From Bryobacteraceae bacterium (GTDB taxonomy: Bacteria; Acidobacteriota; Terriglobia; Bryobacterales; Bryobacteraceae): a stretch of 22,195 nt of DNA. Under the pieces are notes generated by a model, which did no database searches, had not been told where the DNA came from, and saw nothing but the letters and a program-made list of their open reading frames with translations. A program made the position numbers and the translations under genes. The stretch spans positions 1 to 22,195 of the forward strand of contig JASHQT010000052.1 of assembly GCA_030039005.1 (NCBI GenBank). The letters are read 5' to 3'. Shown here piece by piece: positions 1 through 7,505 of this stretch; positions within the stretch are counted from its first letter, which is position 1; every line of letters starts with the position of its first letter.

Positions 1-1124
1 CGCAGCTTCAGCCAAACCACGGGTTCGATCACCCACTCTCTACCGGCGAAGGTTCCGAAGCCACAGTCGCAGCCGGCGATCACGCGCTCGCGATCGCCAA
101 TGGCCGAGACCGCCGCCTCAATGCGAGCGGCCACTACTTCGGGATGTTCGACGAAATTAGTGGTGGAATCGATGACGCCGGGGATCAGCAGCATGTCCTG
201 CGGCGGCCGGTGTGCGCGCAACGCGGCGTACTCGTGCTGGTGGCGGGGATTGGCGAACTCGATGCTGAGCGCGCCCACGTTCGCTTGATAGAGCACGGGC
301 AAAATCCGCGCCAGCGGCACATCGTGGATGTGCGGGCCTTCCCAGTTGCCCCAGCAGCAGTGCAGGCGCACGCGATCGCGCGGAATGCCGTCGATGGCTT
401 TGTTCAGCGCAGCCACATTCATTTCAGCGGCGGCAATGAACTCGGCCTCGGAGCGGTCCTGATAAAACATGGCGCGGTCCATGGCTAGGTCCGGCGAATC
501 GATCTGCAGGATGAGCCCGGCCTCGTGGATCGCCAGATATTCATTGCGCATCTGGCGCGCCAGCGCGCCGAGGTAGGATTCTTGCGAATCGTAATGCGCG
601 TTCAGCATGGTGGTGGAGATGATGCCCGGCGACGGCGCGGTCATGAACGTTTCCGCGAACGCGCCCGTCTCGCGGACGCTGCGCTGGAGCCGGCCGATCT
701 CGCCCTCGATCGGAGCAGTCGACAGATAGTGCAGCTCGGCGCGAGCTTCGGGCGCGCTCTGGGATCGGCTGCGATGCGGGAAACGGCGCGCTAAGTCCTC
801 CATGAGTTGGGGAAAGTCGTTAAAGTCCTGTGGCCGCGGGCGCTTCGACTCGCCGGAGAATCCGGACATGCGCTGCGGAACGTAAGTCTGGAAGCCGGCG
901 CGCTGCTGCTCGCCGTCGTTTCCGATGTCGATACCGGCGTTCTTCTGCTCTTCGACCACGTGGCGGACGGCGCGCGTCACTTCCTGATCGAACTGGTCTT
1001 GGTCGAGTTGCGCTTCGTCCAAGGGTTCCCGCGCCTCGCGCGCAAGTAACAGCGTGGAGAGAGCAAGAGGGCGCGGCAGGCTGCCCACGTGGGTGGTCAG
1101 GATTCGATCTGCGCTCGCGAGCAT
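1..1124 (-). CDS. MetE-like cobalamin-independent methionine synthase II family protein, 3' end beyond window
   Basis: This zinc-dependent methyltransferase-fold protein (UroD/MetE superfamily) would carry methyl or alkyl transfer to a thiol; the true substrate is not evident. I read 374 residues from an ATG at 1124, running off the left edge. The N terminus has the family motif ILTTHVGSLPRP (residues 8-19). Four likely zinc ligands are visible: H255 and C257 in LHCCWGN, E289 in SIEFANPRH, and C354 in the GCDCGFGTFAG motif. It matches only the C-terminal catalytic half of full MetE, which is normal for this short subfamily, whose members often occur in catabolic clusters and may be alkyl-CoM-type or demethylating enzymes rather than methionine synthases. 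No clear ribosome binding site precedes the ATG. It is divergent from the operon starting at 1211. Family call is firm; substrate is unknown. Confidence 0.9.
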   Translation of the reverse strand, partial: MLASADRILTTHVGSLPRPLALSTLLLAREAREPLDEAQLDQDQFDQEVTRAVRHVVEEQKNAGIDIGNDGEQQRAGFQTYVPQRMSGFSGESKRPRPQDFNDFPQLMEDLARRFPHRSRSQSAPEARAELHYLSTAPIEGEIGRLQRSVRETGAFAETFMTAPSPGIISTTMLNAHYDSQESYLGALARQMRNEYLAIHEAGLILQIDSPDLAMDRAMFYQDRSEAEFIAAAEMNVAALNKAIDGIPRDRVRLHCCWGNWEGPHIHDVPLARILPVLYQANVGALSIEFANPRHQHEYAALRAHRPPQDMLLIPGVIDSTTNFVEHPEVVAARIEAAVSAIGDRERVIAGCDCGFGTFAGREWVIEPVVWLKL

Positions 1125-1158
1125 ATCAGCAAAGCCAAAATACTACGCGAGCGGCTAT

Positions 1159-1186
1159 CGCACAAGATAACTGGCGCACAAGATAA
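1159..1186. repeat. 12-bp direct repeat in the divergent promoter region
   Basis: CGCACAAGATAA occurs at 1159-1170 and again at 1175-1186, a 16-base period. The second copy lies just upstream of the 1211 start and includes GATAAT (1182-1187), which resembles a -10 box. It may be a paired operator site or a small tandem duplication; nothing in the sequence decides this. Confidence 0.55.
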
Positions 1187-1210
1187 TAGGTGCACGAAGG
1201 AGAGGAGAAG

Positions 1211-2092
1211 ATGGCGGATATCGGATTTGTCGGCCTAGGCGCGATGGGCGGAAATATGGTCGAGCGGCTGCTGCAACAGGGGCACAGCGTTACGGGCTAC
1301 AACCGGACGCGTTCGAAATGCGAATGGCTGTTCGGCAAAGGAATGAAATGGGCGGCTTCGCCGCGCGAGGTGTGCGAAGCGGCGGAGGTGACATTGTCCA
1401 TGATCACGAATTCCGCCGCGCTCACCGAAATCGCCGAAGGCCCGAACGGAATGCTGGCCGGGATCATGCCCGGCAAGGTGCTGGTGGACATGAGCACGGT
1501 GAGTCCGGCGGTGAGCCGCGCGCTGGCCGAGAAGGTGAGAGAGAAAGGCGGCGACATGCTGGATGCGCCGGTGCTGGGCAGCGTGCTCACGCTGCAGCAA
1601 GGCAAGCTTTCGATTATGGTGGGAGGGCGGCTGGAAACCTTCGAGCGCGTGAAGCCGATCCTGGCCGGCATCGGCAAGAAAATCACTCGCGTGGGCGAGA
1701 ACGGGCAGGCGCTGGTGATGAAGATCGCGGCGAATCTCAATCTGCCGGTGCAACTGCTCGCGTTTTCCGAAGCCGTTTTGCTGGCGGAAAAGAGCGGCAT
1801 TCCGCGTGAGATCGCGGTGGACATTCTCACCAACAGCGCCGTCGCCTCGCCCATGCTGCAATACCGCGGGCCGTTCGTGCTCGAGATGCCGGAAGAGGCG
1901 TGGTTCAACGTGAACATGATGCAGAAGGACATGCTGCTGGCGCTGGAACTCGGCCGTCAGGTGGACGTTCCGCTGAGTGCAGCCGCGATGGGCAACGAGA
2001 TGCTGACCGCGGCGCGCGCCATGGGCTTCGCGGATAAAGATTTCGCCGTGGTGTTTGAAGTAGTCGCGCGGATGGCGGGAGTTGTGAAATAA
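1211..2092 (+). CDS. NAD(P)-dependent beta-hydroxyacid dehydrogenase (3-hydroxyisobutyrate dehydrogenase family)
   Basis: A 293-residue cytoplasmic oxidoreductase that would oxidise a beta-hydroxy acid (or reduce a semialdehyde) with NAD(P). The Rossmann motif G8-x-G10-x-x-G13 is at the N terminus (GFVGLGAMGG). The family substrate loop DAPVLGS is at 118-124, and the catalytic lysine is K171 in GQALVMKIAANLN. The length is typical of the family. I chose ATG 1211 over the GTG at 1190 because a strong purine-rich ribosome binding site (AAGGAGAGGAG) lies directly before it. It is the first gene of a plus-strand unit; the next start is 9 bases after its stop. The third position of the loop is L rather than the common S/T-type residue (DAPVSGG), so the substrate may differ from 3-hydroxyisobutyrate. 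Glyoxylate/succinic-semialdehyde reductase is the main alternative. Confidence 0.9.
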   Translation: MADIGFVGLGAMGGNMVERLLQQGHSVTGYNRTRSKCEWLFGKGMKWAASPREVCEAAEVTLSMITNSAALTEIAEGPNGMLAGIMPGKVLVDMSTVSPAVSRALAEKVREKGGDMLDAPVLGSVLTLQQGKLSIMVGGRLETFERVKPILAGIGKKITRVGENGQALVMKIAANLNLPVQLLAFSEAVLLAEKSGIPREIAVDILTNSAVASPMLQYRGPFVLEMPEEAWFNVNMMQKDMLLALELGRQVDVPLSAAAMGNEMLTAARAMGFADKDFAVVFEVVARMAGVVK

Positions 2093-2101
2093 TTTCGCAT
2101 T

Positions 2102-2953
2102 GTGGAAACGGCGCACCCAGGTATCGATCGCGTGAGGAAGATGTTCGCGCGCGATGATGATCGCGCCTTGCGCCGTCTCGCCACGCGCATTCGCTTGAAC
2201 GCGACGCGCATGGTCGCGATCCAAGGCTTCGGTTATCTGGGGCAGGCGTTGTCGTCAGCCGAAATCTTTGCGGTGCTGTTCGGCGGCGGGTTCCTCGATT
2301 TCGGCCGGGACCGGTTTGTGTTGTCGCCGGGGCATTACGTGATTTCGCTTTATGCCGTCGCGGCCGAAGTGGGCCTGCTCGATCCGGCGGCACTGGCGAC
2401 GTATGGAGCCGATGGTTCGGAGCTCGAAGCGATCGGGACCGAGCGCACGCCGTTGGTGGATCTGGTATGCGGGTCGCTGGGCCAGGGATTGTCGGGCGCG
2501 ATCGGATTTGCACTTGCGGCGCACTACGCTGGCGAGGACCGCGATACCTGGGCATTTCTGAGCGACGGCGAGATGGAAGAAGGCCAGGTGTGGGAGGCGG
2601 CGATGTTCGCTTCGCACCATCGCGATCGCATGGGCCGGTTGATTGCGGTCATCGACGCCAACAACTCGCAAGTGGACGGGCCGGTCACCTCAGTGACAAC
2701 GCTCGAGCCGTTGGCGGAGAAATGGCGCTCGTTTGGATGGCGCGTGGCGGACGTGGACGGCCACGACGTGGAGGCGTTGTCGCGCGCGCTCGCAGGGCGC
2801 GGAGACGATCGCGCGCCGTTCGTTTTGATCGCGCGAACCGAAACGTCCGGCCGGCTGCGGTCGATTCCACTCACCGTGGACGGACATTTCATCAAGCTCG
2901 ACCCGGCGCTGGAGCGCGCCGTGACATCGGAATTGCAGGCCGCACTTGCGTGA
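2102..2953 (+). CDS. transketolase, N-terminal (thiamine-diphosphate binding) subunit
   Basis: This is the diphosphate/Mg-binding half of a split transketolase, 283 residues, which moves a two-carbon ketol unit between sugar-like substrates when paired with the next gene product. Visible signatures are H78 in SPGHYV, GSLGQGL at 124-130, the ThDP motif SDGEMEEGQVWEA from 154, and the DANNSQ segment at 185-190 that completes Mg binding. The start is a GTG without an obvious ribosome binding site, 9 bases after the upstream stop; translation is probably coupled. The stop overlaps the start of the C-terminal subunit by 8 bases. Split transketolases serve in pentose metabolism and in dedicated catabolic routes (for example branched-sugar or sulfosugar breakdown), and the neighbours favour a dedicated role. 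Confidence 0.9.
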   Translation: METAHPGIDRVRKMFARDDDRALRRLATRIRLNATRMVAIQGFGYLGQALSSAEIFAVLFGGGFLDFGRDRFVLSPGHYVISLYAVAAEVGLLDPAALATYGADGSELEAIGTERTPLVDLVCGSLGQGLSGAIGFALAAHYAGEDRDTWAFLSDGEMEEGQVWEAAMFASHHRDRMGRLIAVIDANNSQVDGPVTSVTTLEPLAEKWRSFGWRVADVDGHDVEALSRALAGRGDDRAPFVLIARTETSGRLRSIPLTVDGHFIKLDPALERAVTSELQAALA

Positions 2954-3950
2954 ACCTCCTTATCCCACGGTGCTCAAGCCGTACGGCGAAGCGTTGCTGG
3001 CGCTCGGGCGCGAACGGCGCGAAATCATTTGCGTGGGCGCGGACCTGACGCGCCAGACCGAGACGGATTTTTTTCGCGACGAGATCCCCGAACGTTTTCT
3101 GAACACGGGCATGGCCGAAGCCAATATGATCGGGATCGCAAGCGGCCTGGCGCGCGCCGGTCATGTCGTGTTCGTCAACACTTTCGGTGTTTTTTGCACG
3201 CGCCGATGCTACGACCAGATCGCGATGTCGGTGGCGTATCCGGCGCTCAACGTGAAAATCGTGGGCTTCATGCCGGGTGTTTCGAGCCCCGGCGGCCCGA
3301 GCCATCAGGCGATTGATGACCTGGCGCTGATGCGTGCGCTGCCGAACATGACAGTGATCGAGCCGGCGGATGCGATCGAGACGAGGCAGGTGGTCCGAGC
3401 GATTGCCGATCATCCGGGCCCCGTTTATCTGCGTTTGAAGCGCGGCGAGATTCCGCTGATTTTCGACAACGGCCATCGCTTCGAAATCGGCAAAGCCCAG
3501 GTGCTGACGGGGGGCGCGGGCGATATTTGCATTGTGGCGGCCGGCATGATGATCCCGGCGGCGTTGGCCGCGGCCAAAACGCTCGGTGAGCACGGGGCGC
3601 CGGCGACGGTGATCAATTCGGCGGCGATTAAGCCGCTCGATGTCGCGACGATCATCGCGGTTGCGCGTGAGAGCCGGATCGTGATTTCCGCGGAAAATCA
3701 CACGATTATCGGCGGGCTCGGTTCGGCGGTTGCGGAAGCGATGGCGGAAGCAGGGCTCGCGGTTCCACTGCGGCGCATCGGCATTGCGGATCGATTTGCC
3801 GAGTCCGGGAGCCGGGAGTTTTTGTTCCAGAAGTACGGGCTCGGAACACAAGACATCGTGCGCGCGGCGTGGACGGGCTTGGGAATCAGCGGTCCCGTGC
3901 CGCAGGCCGCCGTCGTCGAAACACCCGCGGGGGCGTACGCTCCCGTCTAG
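2946..3950 (+). CDS. transketolase, C-terminal (pyrimidine binding) subunit
   Basis: Second half of the split transketolase, 334 residues, with the pyrimidine-binding domain followed by the transketolase C-terminal domain. The catalytic glutamate that activates ThDP is E58 in NTGMAEANM. The loop GVSSPGGPSHQAIDD (111-125) and the segment YLRLKRGEIP (161-170) are typical. The C-terminal domain carries ENHTIIGGLGS (240-250). The start is a TTG at 2946 lying inside the last codons of the upstream gene, so the two halves are probably made in equal amounts by translational coupling; the GTG at 2970 is an alternative start. The stop is 24 bases before the next gene. It cannot act without the 2102-2953 product. 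Confidence 0.9.
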   Translation: MREPPYPTVLKPYGEALLALGRERREIICVGADLTRQTETDFFRDEIPERFLNTGMAEANMIGIASGLARAGHVVFVNTFGVFCTRRCYDQIAMSVAYPALNVKIVGFMPGVSSPGGPSHQAIDDLALMRALPNMTVIEPADAIETRQVVRAIADHPGPVYLRLKRGEIPLIFDNGHRFEIGKAQVLTGGAGDICIVAAGMMIPAALAAAKTLGEHGAPATVINSAAIKPLDVATIIAVARESRIVISAENHTIIGGLGSAVAEAMAEAGLAVPLRRIGIADRFAESGSREFLFQKYGLGTQDIVRAAWTGLGISGPVPQAAVVETPAGAYAPV

Positions 3951-3974
3951 CCGAAAAAACAAAAAGGACCGGTC

Positions 3975-4835
3975 ATGTCACTGACGAATTTTATCCCTAC
4001 GCCCAAATTCGAAGAGTACAAGGAGCGCTTCCAGGATTTTTACAAGCTGGAGCGGCGCGCCGACGGCGTTCTCCTCGTGCAGGCACACACTGCCGGAGGG
4101 CCGATCCAGTTGAGCGTGGAGAATCATCGCTCGGTGGGCCAGCTCTTCAAGACCGTGGGCGCCGATCCGGAGAACGAAATCATGATTTTCACTGGAAGCG
4201 GCAAGGAATTCATGATGGACTCGGACCCCGAAGGGTTCAAACTCGAAGAGGAGAACCTGGATTATTGGGCGTACGAGTACGCCTATAAAGACGGGCGCAT
4301 CAACGTCAGCTCGCTGGTGAACGATCTTGAAATCCCGACCATCGGCGCGCTGAACGGCCCCGGTTTTCACACCGAGATTTGCCTGATGTGCGATATTTCC
4401 ATCTGCACCGAGGATACGGTGATTTTTGATCTGCATTACGACATCGGCTCAGTGCCCGGCGACGGCATCCACAGTTGCTTTCAGGAACTGCTGGGCGTGA
4501 AACGCGCGGCTTACGCGCTGCTGACGGGCCAGGCGATCGACGCCAAGACGGCGCTTGAATACGGGATGGTGAATGAAGTGGTGCCGGGCGAGAAGCTGAT
4601 CGAGCGCGCGTACCAGATCGCGGATCACATCATGACTCAACCGCGGACCACGCGCCGGCTGACCACGCAGATCGTGCGGCGTCCCTGGCGGCAGCGGATC
4701 ACCAACGATCTGGACGGCGGCTTCGGAATCCAGATGTTCGGCCATCTGGCTAAGAAGCGCGCGATGCACGGGCGGAAACACATCGGCTCGACGGTGGATT
4801 ACGTGCGGGAAGGGCGCAGAAACAATTTCGATTGA
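3975..4835 (+). CDS. crotonase-fold protein resembling 6-oxocamphor hydrolase (beta-diketone C-C hydrolase)
   Basis: A 286-residue enoyl-CoA hydratase/isomerase superfamily member. The ATG follows a good AAAAAGGA ribosome binding site. The closest family I recognise is 6-oxocamphor hydrolase (OCH), which cleaves cyclic beta-diketones by a retro-Claisen reaction. The segments VLLVQAHTAGG (32-42), LNGPGFHTEI (126-135), SVPGDGIH (159-166) and LLTGQAIDAKTALEYGMVNEV (182-202) line up with OCH as I remember it. H154 and D163 sit nine residues apart like the OCH pair H145/D154, and H132 aligns with H122. The OCH tryptophan (W40) appears to be a leucine (L46) here. The protein lacks the usual enoyl-CoA hydratase glutamate pair in clear form. 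It is the last gene of the operon. The fold is firm; the hydrolase reading is an inference from remembered sequence. Confidence 0.85.
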   Translation: MSLTNFIPTPKFEEYKERFQDFYKLERRADGVLLVQAHTAGGPIQLSVENHRSVGQLFKTVGADPENEIMIFTGSGKEFMMDSDPEGFKLEEENLDYWAYEYAYKDGRINVSSLVNDLEIPTIGALNGPGFHTEICLMCDISICTEDTVIFDLHYDIGSVPGDGIHSCFQELLGVKRAAYALLTGQAIDAKTALEYGMVNEVVPGEKLIERAYQIADHIMTQPRTTRRLTTQIVRRPWRQRITNDLDGGFGIQMFGHLAKKRAMHGRKHIGSTVDYVREGRRNNFD

Positions 4836-4856
4836 ATTTCGTTTTGTCGGGCGTTC

Positions 4857-5636
4857 TTAACGAGCGGAGCAGGGGCGCGGGTTCCAGTGATAGTCGTCGG
4901 ATTGCTTCTTGAAGTTCGAGCTGGTGACGAACGGCTCCTGCAGGTACAGCGGGTCCTGGACGATGGTGGTGACCACAAACCAGGGCTGGCCATTGCGCTC
5001 GGTGAACAGATCGAAATCTTCCTTCACGATCGCGTTGCCGCTCACCGGGAATCCGTTCTTACGCAGATAGCCGGGCAGCAAATGCGTGGTGGTGACTTCG
5101 AGCGCGCGGCCTTGATTGCCCACGCGCGTGGCGCCGAATCCGAATTGCGGCTTGGCCATTCCGTGTTCGGGCTGCTCCCAATTAGCGACCGAAAAGCCCT
5201 GCCGCGACGGCGCGAGATCCGCGGGAGGCGTTGCGCCGAATTTCAGCAGGCGCGTTTGCATGCCCGTGTCGGTTTCGATTTTGAGCGTGGAATCGTCCTG
5301 CCAGGTGATGTGGACTCGGCCGGGCAACCGCATGATGGCGGCCATGCCGTAGGCTTTGCACACGTCTCCCGAAGCTTCGTCTTTGGCCGGATCCCATTCA
5401 TCGCCGACGCGGCGGCCTTCGGGTGTGAAGGGGATGCCCGCGAAATCGTCCTTGGCGGGCGTGACCATGCGCCAGCGCCAATCCTCGGAAATGACGGAGA
5501 CCCAGTAGCCGGTGAAATCGACGGGCGCGGCTTCACGCGGCGAACGATTTGGTGCGGGCGGACGCGGCGGTTGGGCGAGCAGCGTTTGCGCGAGTGCGGC
5601 TGCGGCAAGTAGAACAAGCGAGATTCGTACGGTCAT
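4857..5636 (-). CDS. exported protein of uncharacterised acidobacterial family (DFTGYW type)
   Basis: I do not know a function. The 259-residue protein begins with a Sec signal peptide (MTVRISLVLLAAAALAQTLLA) and a proline-rich stretch, then DFTGYWVSVISEDWRWRMVTPA (40-61), a conserved opening of this family as I recall it from acidobacterial genomes. The second half, with TTTHLLPGYLRKNG (182-195) and DPLYLQEPF (228-236), matches the same region of the 6526-7446 product, so the two are distant paralogues. The pattern of short beta-strand-like segments suggests a secreted, beta-rich, possibly ligand-binding domain. The ATG overlaps the stop of the upstream MBL gene (ATGA, 5636-5633), so it is the last gene of a tightly coupled three-gene unit. 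A longer reading frame up to 5834 exists, but the signal peptide and ATGA coupling fix the start here. Confidence 0.85.
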   Translation of the reverse strand: MTVRISLVLLAAAALAQTLLAQPPRPPAPNRSPREAAPVDFTGYWVSVISEDWRWRMVTPAKDDFAGIPFTPEGRRVGDEWDPAKDEASGDVCKAYGMAAIMRLPGRVHITWQDDSTLKIETDTGMQTRLLKFGATPPADLAPSRQGFSVANWEQPEHGMAKPQFGFGATRVGNQGRALEVTTTHLLPGYLRKNGFPVSGNAIVKEDFDLFTERNGQPWFVVTTIVQDPLYLQEPFVTSSNFKKQSDDYHWNPRPCSAR

Positions 5637-6547
5637 TTCTTGTTCGCTACCGTCTTGTAAATGGCTTCTACGAACGCGTCGGCCGATGCTTTGTCGTACT
5701 GCGTGTCGTAGTCGCGCGTGGGACGCGCGGCCTTCACTTGTTCGAGCGTGTTGTCCTTGGCGACGAGGGCGCGTACGCGGTCGCGCACGATGGTCGCCAT
5801 GTTGCGATATTCCACCACGTCGGCCTCGTCGCACAGACGCCCGCGGCCTGGGATCACGTAAGTTCCGGCCTCTTCGTATTTCAACGGCACAGTGATGCGC
5901 AGGATTTCGTTCAGAGCGTCGAGCTCGCCTTGTATTGTCCCGCCCTGATCGGTGTGGATGACGGGATAACGGTCCGGCGTGAATACGTCGCCCGTGGCCA
6001 GTACATCCGACCGGCGGAAGTGGACCAGGCTGTCGCCGTCGGTGAGCGCGTCCGGAACGTGATACACCTCGATGGCTTCGCCATTGAACGAGAAATCCTT
6101 CACGGGCCTAAAGTATTCGTCGTTAGGCCAGAGCACATCGGGAACCTTCGGCTGACGATGGCTGACGCGATCCAGCACGTTTTCATAAGCGACGATACGC
6201 GGGTCCTGGCGAGGGGCAAGTCCGCTCAAATGCGGCAGCACGGAATTTCCGCCGATGTGGTTTGGCGCGGCATCGGTATTTACCACCCACAGGATCGGCT
6301 TGTCAGCTAGCTTCTTCAGCACCGCGGCCACTTTCGGCGCCAGCTCTTCGGTGCCGGTGTTCACCACCAGGATTCCTTCGTCGCCCACCTGCGCGGCGAT
6401 ATTGCCGGCATCGGTAACCAGCATGTAGACGTTGCCCTGCACCTTGAGGACGCCGATGTCGTCTGAGGACACAGGCGCAGCCGATTGCGCATAGGTACAC
6501 GCGGAGGCGAGTATCGCGATCAGGATCACTTCGAGTTTACGTTGCAT
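5633..6547 (-). CDS. exported metallo-beta-lactamase-fold protein with degenerate metal site
   Basis: A 304-residue protein of the MBL superfamily, with a Sec signal (MQRKLEVILIAILASACTYAQ) that fixes the ATG at 6547; a longer start at 6571 is possible. Overall order matches active MBL hydrolases, including the gene at 10616-11470. The metal ligands are mostly gone: the HxHxDH motif reads TDAAPNH (91-97), giving D92, A94 and N96 with only H97 kept. The usual PGHT-type histidine is L168 in DALTDGD. D187 in ATGD is kept, and the final PGHG reads PGRG (R235). So five of seven ligands are replaced and ordinary zinc-hydrolase activity is unlikely; a binding or scaffold role, or different chemistry, is possible. 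Its start lies within the end of the 6526-7446 gene and its stop overlaps the next gene. Confidence 0.87.
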   Translation of the reverse strand: MQRKLEVILIAILASACTYAQSAAPVSSDDIGVLKVQGNVYMLVTDAGNIAAQVGDEGILVVNTGTEELAPKVAAVLKKLADKPILWVVNTDAAPNHIGGNSVLPHLSGLAPRQDPRIVAYENVLDRVSHRQPKVPDVLWPNDEYFRPVKDFSFNGEAIEVYHVPDALTDGDSLVHFRRSDVLATGDVFTPDRYPVIHTDQGGTIQGELDALNEILRITVPLKYEEAGTYVIPGRGRLCDEADVVEYRNMATIVRDRVRALVAKDNTLEQVKAARPTRDYDTQYDKASADAFVEAIYKTVANKK

Positions 6548-7446
6548 TCGAATAGTCCCAGGCAGCGGCAATAGCGTTCACATTTGGCCGGCGGCTTGTA
6601 GTCCTTCAATTTTTCCTGATACTCGGGGTACAACGTTTCCTTGCCGCCGCGCGTGGATTCAAACGGGAGCCCGTAATAGTTCGCGAACTCGTGCAGGAAC
6701 GGATTCTGGCCGGGCAGAAAGTTCGGCACCGTGCCCTCAGGGCGGGGAACTTCGGGTTCATACTCGCAGCCGTAGGGCTGCAGATGCTGGCCCGGGTCGA
6801 GATACCAGTTGGTGCTGCGCACCATCGGCTCTTCGAGGAAAGCCGGATCTTCGGTGATGGTGATCACGGTCAGGATATCGCCGTGGCGAATCCAATGCTC
6901 GGTGATGATGGCTTGATCGCTGCGCGGCAGAGCGTTACGGCGCATATAGCTGGTCTTCAGGTGCGTGGTGGTGATGGTGAGCATGTTGCCTTCCCATTTC
7001 GCCGTAGAAAAGCCTTGCCAGGTGTGCGCGGCGTAAGGGGGCGGGTGCGGGCGGTCATCGATGTAAATGGTCCGTTCGTTGTCGTAGGCGAGCGTGTGGC
7101 TGTGGAAGGCGACGACGCGCTGCGTGCGCGAATCCACCTCGCTCCAGATGCGCAGATTGCCCAGGCTGCGGAATCCGTAATCTGGCGAGTGCGGGCGGCA
7201 TTGGTATTCTTCAACCACCGAAATGCGGTCCGCATCGTAGCTGTCGGCCTGCATGCGCGCGGCGTCGTTGATGGGCAGCTCGGTGTAATCGCCGAGCTCG
7301 GCGCCAGGCCCGCGCTCGACCGGATCTTCGTGATAGAAGGGCGCCCATTCGCCGCTGAAATCCACCTGCGACCAGGCCGGAGCGGCGGCCAGCAGCGCGA
7401 TCAGCCCAGCGAAGATCGCGGTTGTTCGGCAGGACCAGTTCCTCAA
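6526..7446 (-). CDS. exported protein of uncharacterised acidobacterial family (DFSGEWAP type) with cysteine-rich tail
   Basis: Function unknown. The 306-residue reading starts at TTG 7446 because a GGAGG ribosome binding site lies 7 bases before it and a clean Sec signal follows (MRNWSCRTTAIFAGLIALLA...SQ); a GTG at 7470 is the longest start. The mature protein begins VDFSGEWAPFYHED (28-41). It has a central block with HSHT (115-118), AAHTWQGFSTAKWEG (139-153), TTTHLKTSYMRRN (159-171) and DPAFLEEPM (200-208). Parts of this block recur in the 4857-5636 product. The C terminus has four clustered cysteines (C289, C293, C295, C301), which could form disulfides or bind a cofactor. It heads a three-gene unit with 22-base and 4-base overlaps, so the three products very likely act together outside the cytoplasm. 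Confidence 0.85.
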   Translation of the reverse strand: MRNWSCRTTAIFAGLIALLAAAPAWSQVDFSGEWAPFYHEDPVERGPGAELGDYTELPINDAARMQADSYDADRISVVEEYQCRPHSPDYGFRSLGNLRIWSEVDSRTQRVVAFHSHTLAYDNERTIYIDDRPHPPPYAAHTWQGFSTAKWEGNMLTITTTHLKTSYMRRNALPRSDQAIITEHWIRHGDILTVITITEDPAFLEEPMVRSTNWYLDPGQHLQPYGCEYEPEVPRPEGTVPNFLPGQNPFLHEFANYYGLPFESTRGGKETLYPEYQEKLKDYKPPAKCERYCRCLGLFECNVNSK

Positions 7447-7505
7447 ATAACTACCCTCCAATGCAGTCACCGATTATATACGACACAAGCGAGAATGGAA
7501 GCTGC
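7447..7505. promoter_or_regulatory. short divergent promoter region
   Basis: These 59 bases separate the divergent starts at 7446 (minus) and 7506 (plus) and must hold the control sequences for both. The GGAGG ribosome binding site of the minus gene is at its left end, and an AT-rich TATATA (7475-7480) could be a -10 element in either direction. No convincing -35 box was seen. Confidence 0.4.

Noticed and set aside
144..1049. Several plus-strand frames at the left end
   Set aside because: They are opposite the MetE-like gene, which reads continuously on the minus strand with conserved zinc ligands from 1124 to the window edge.
1235..2224. 329-codon minus-strand frame across the dehydrogenase gene
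   Set aside because: His-rich composition and no domain; it spans the junction of two real plus-strand genes.
2892..3962. 356-codon minus-strand frame opposite the transketolase C-terminal subunit
   Set aside because: Same shadow pattern; the plus-strand reading has clear catalytic motifs.
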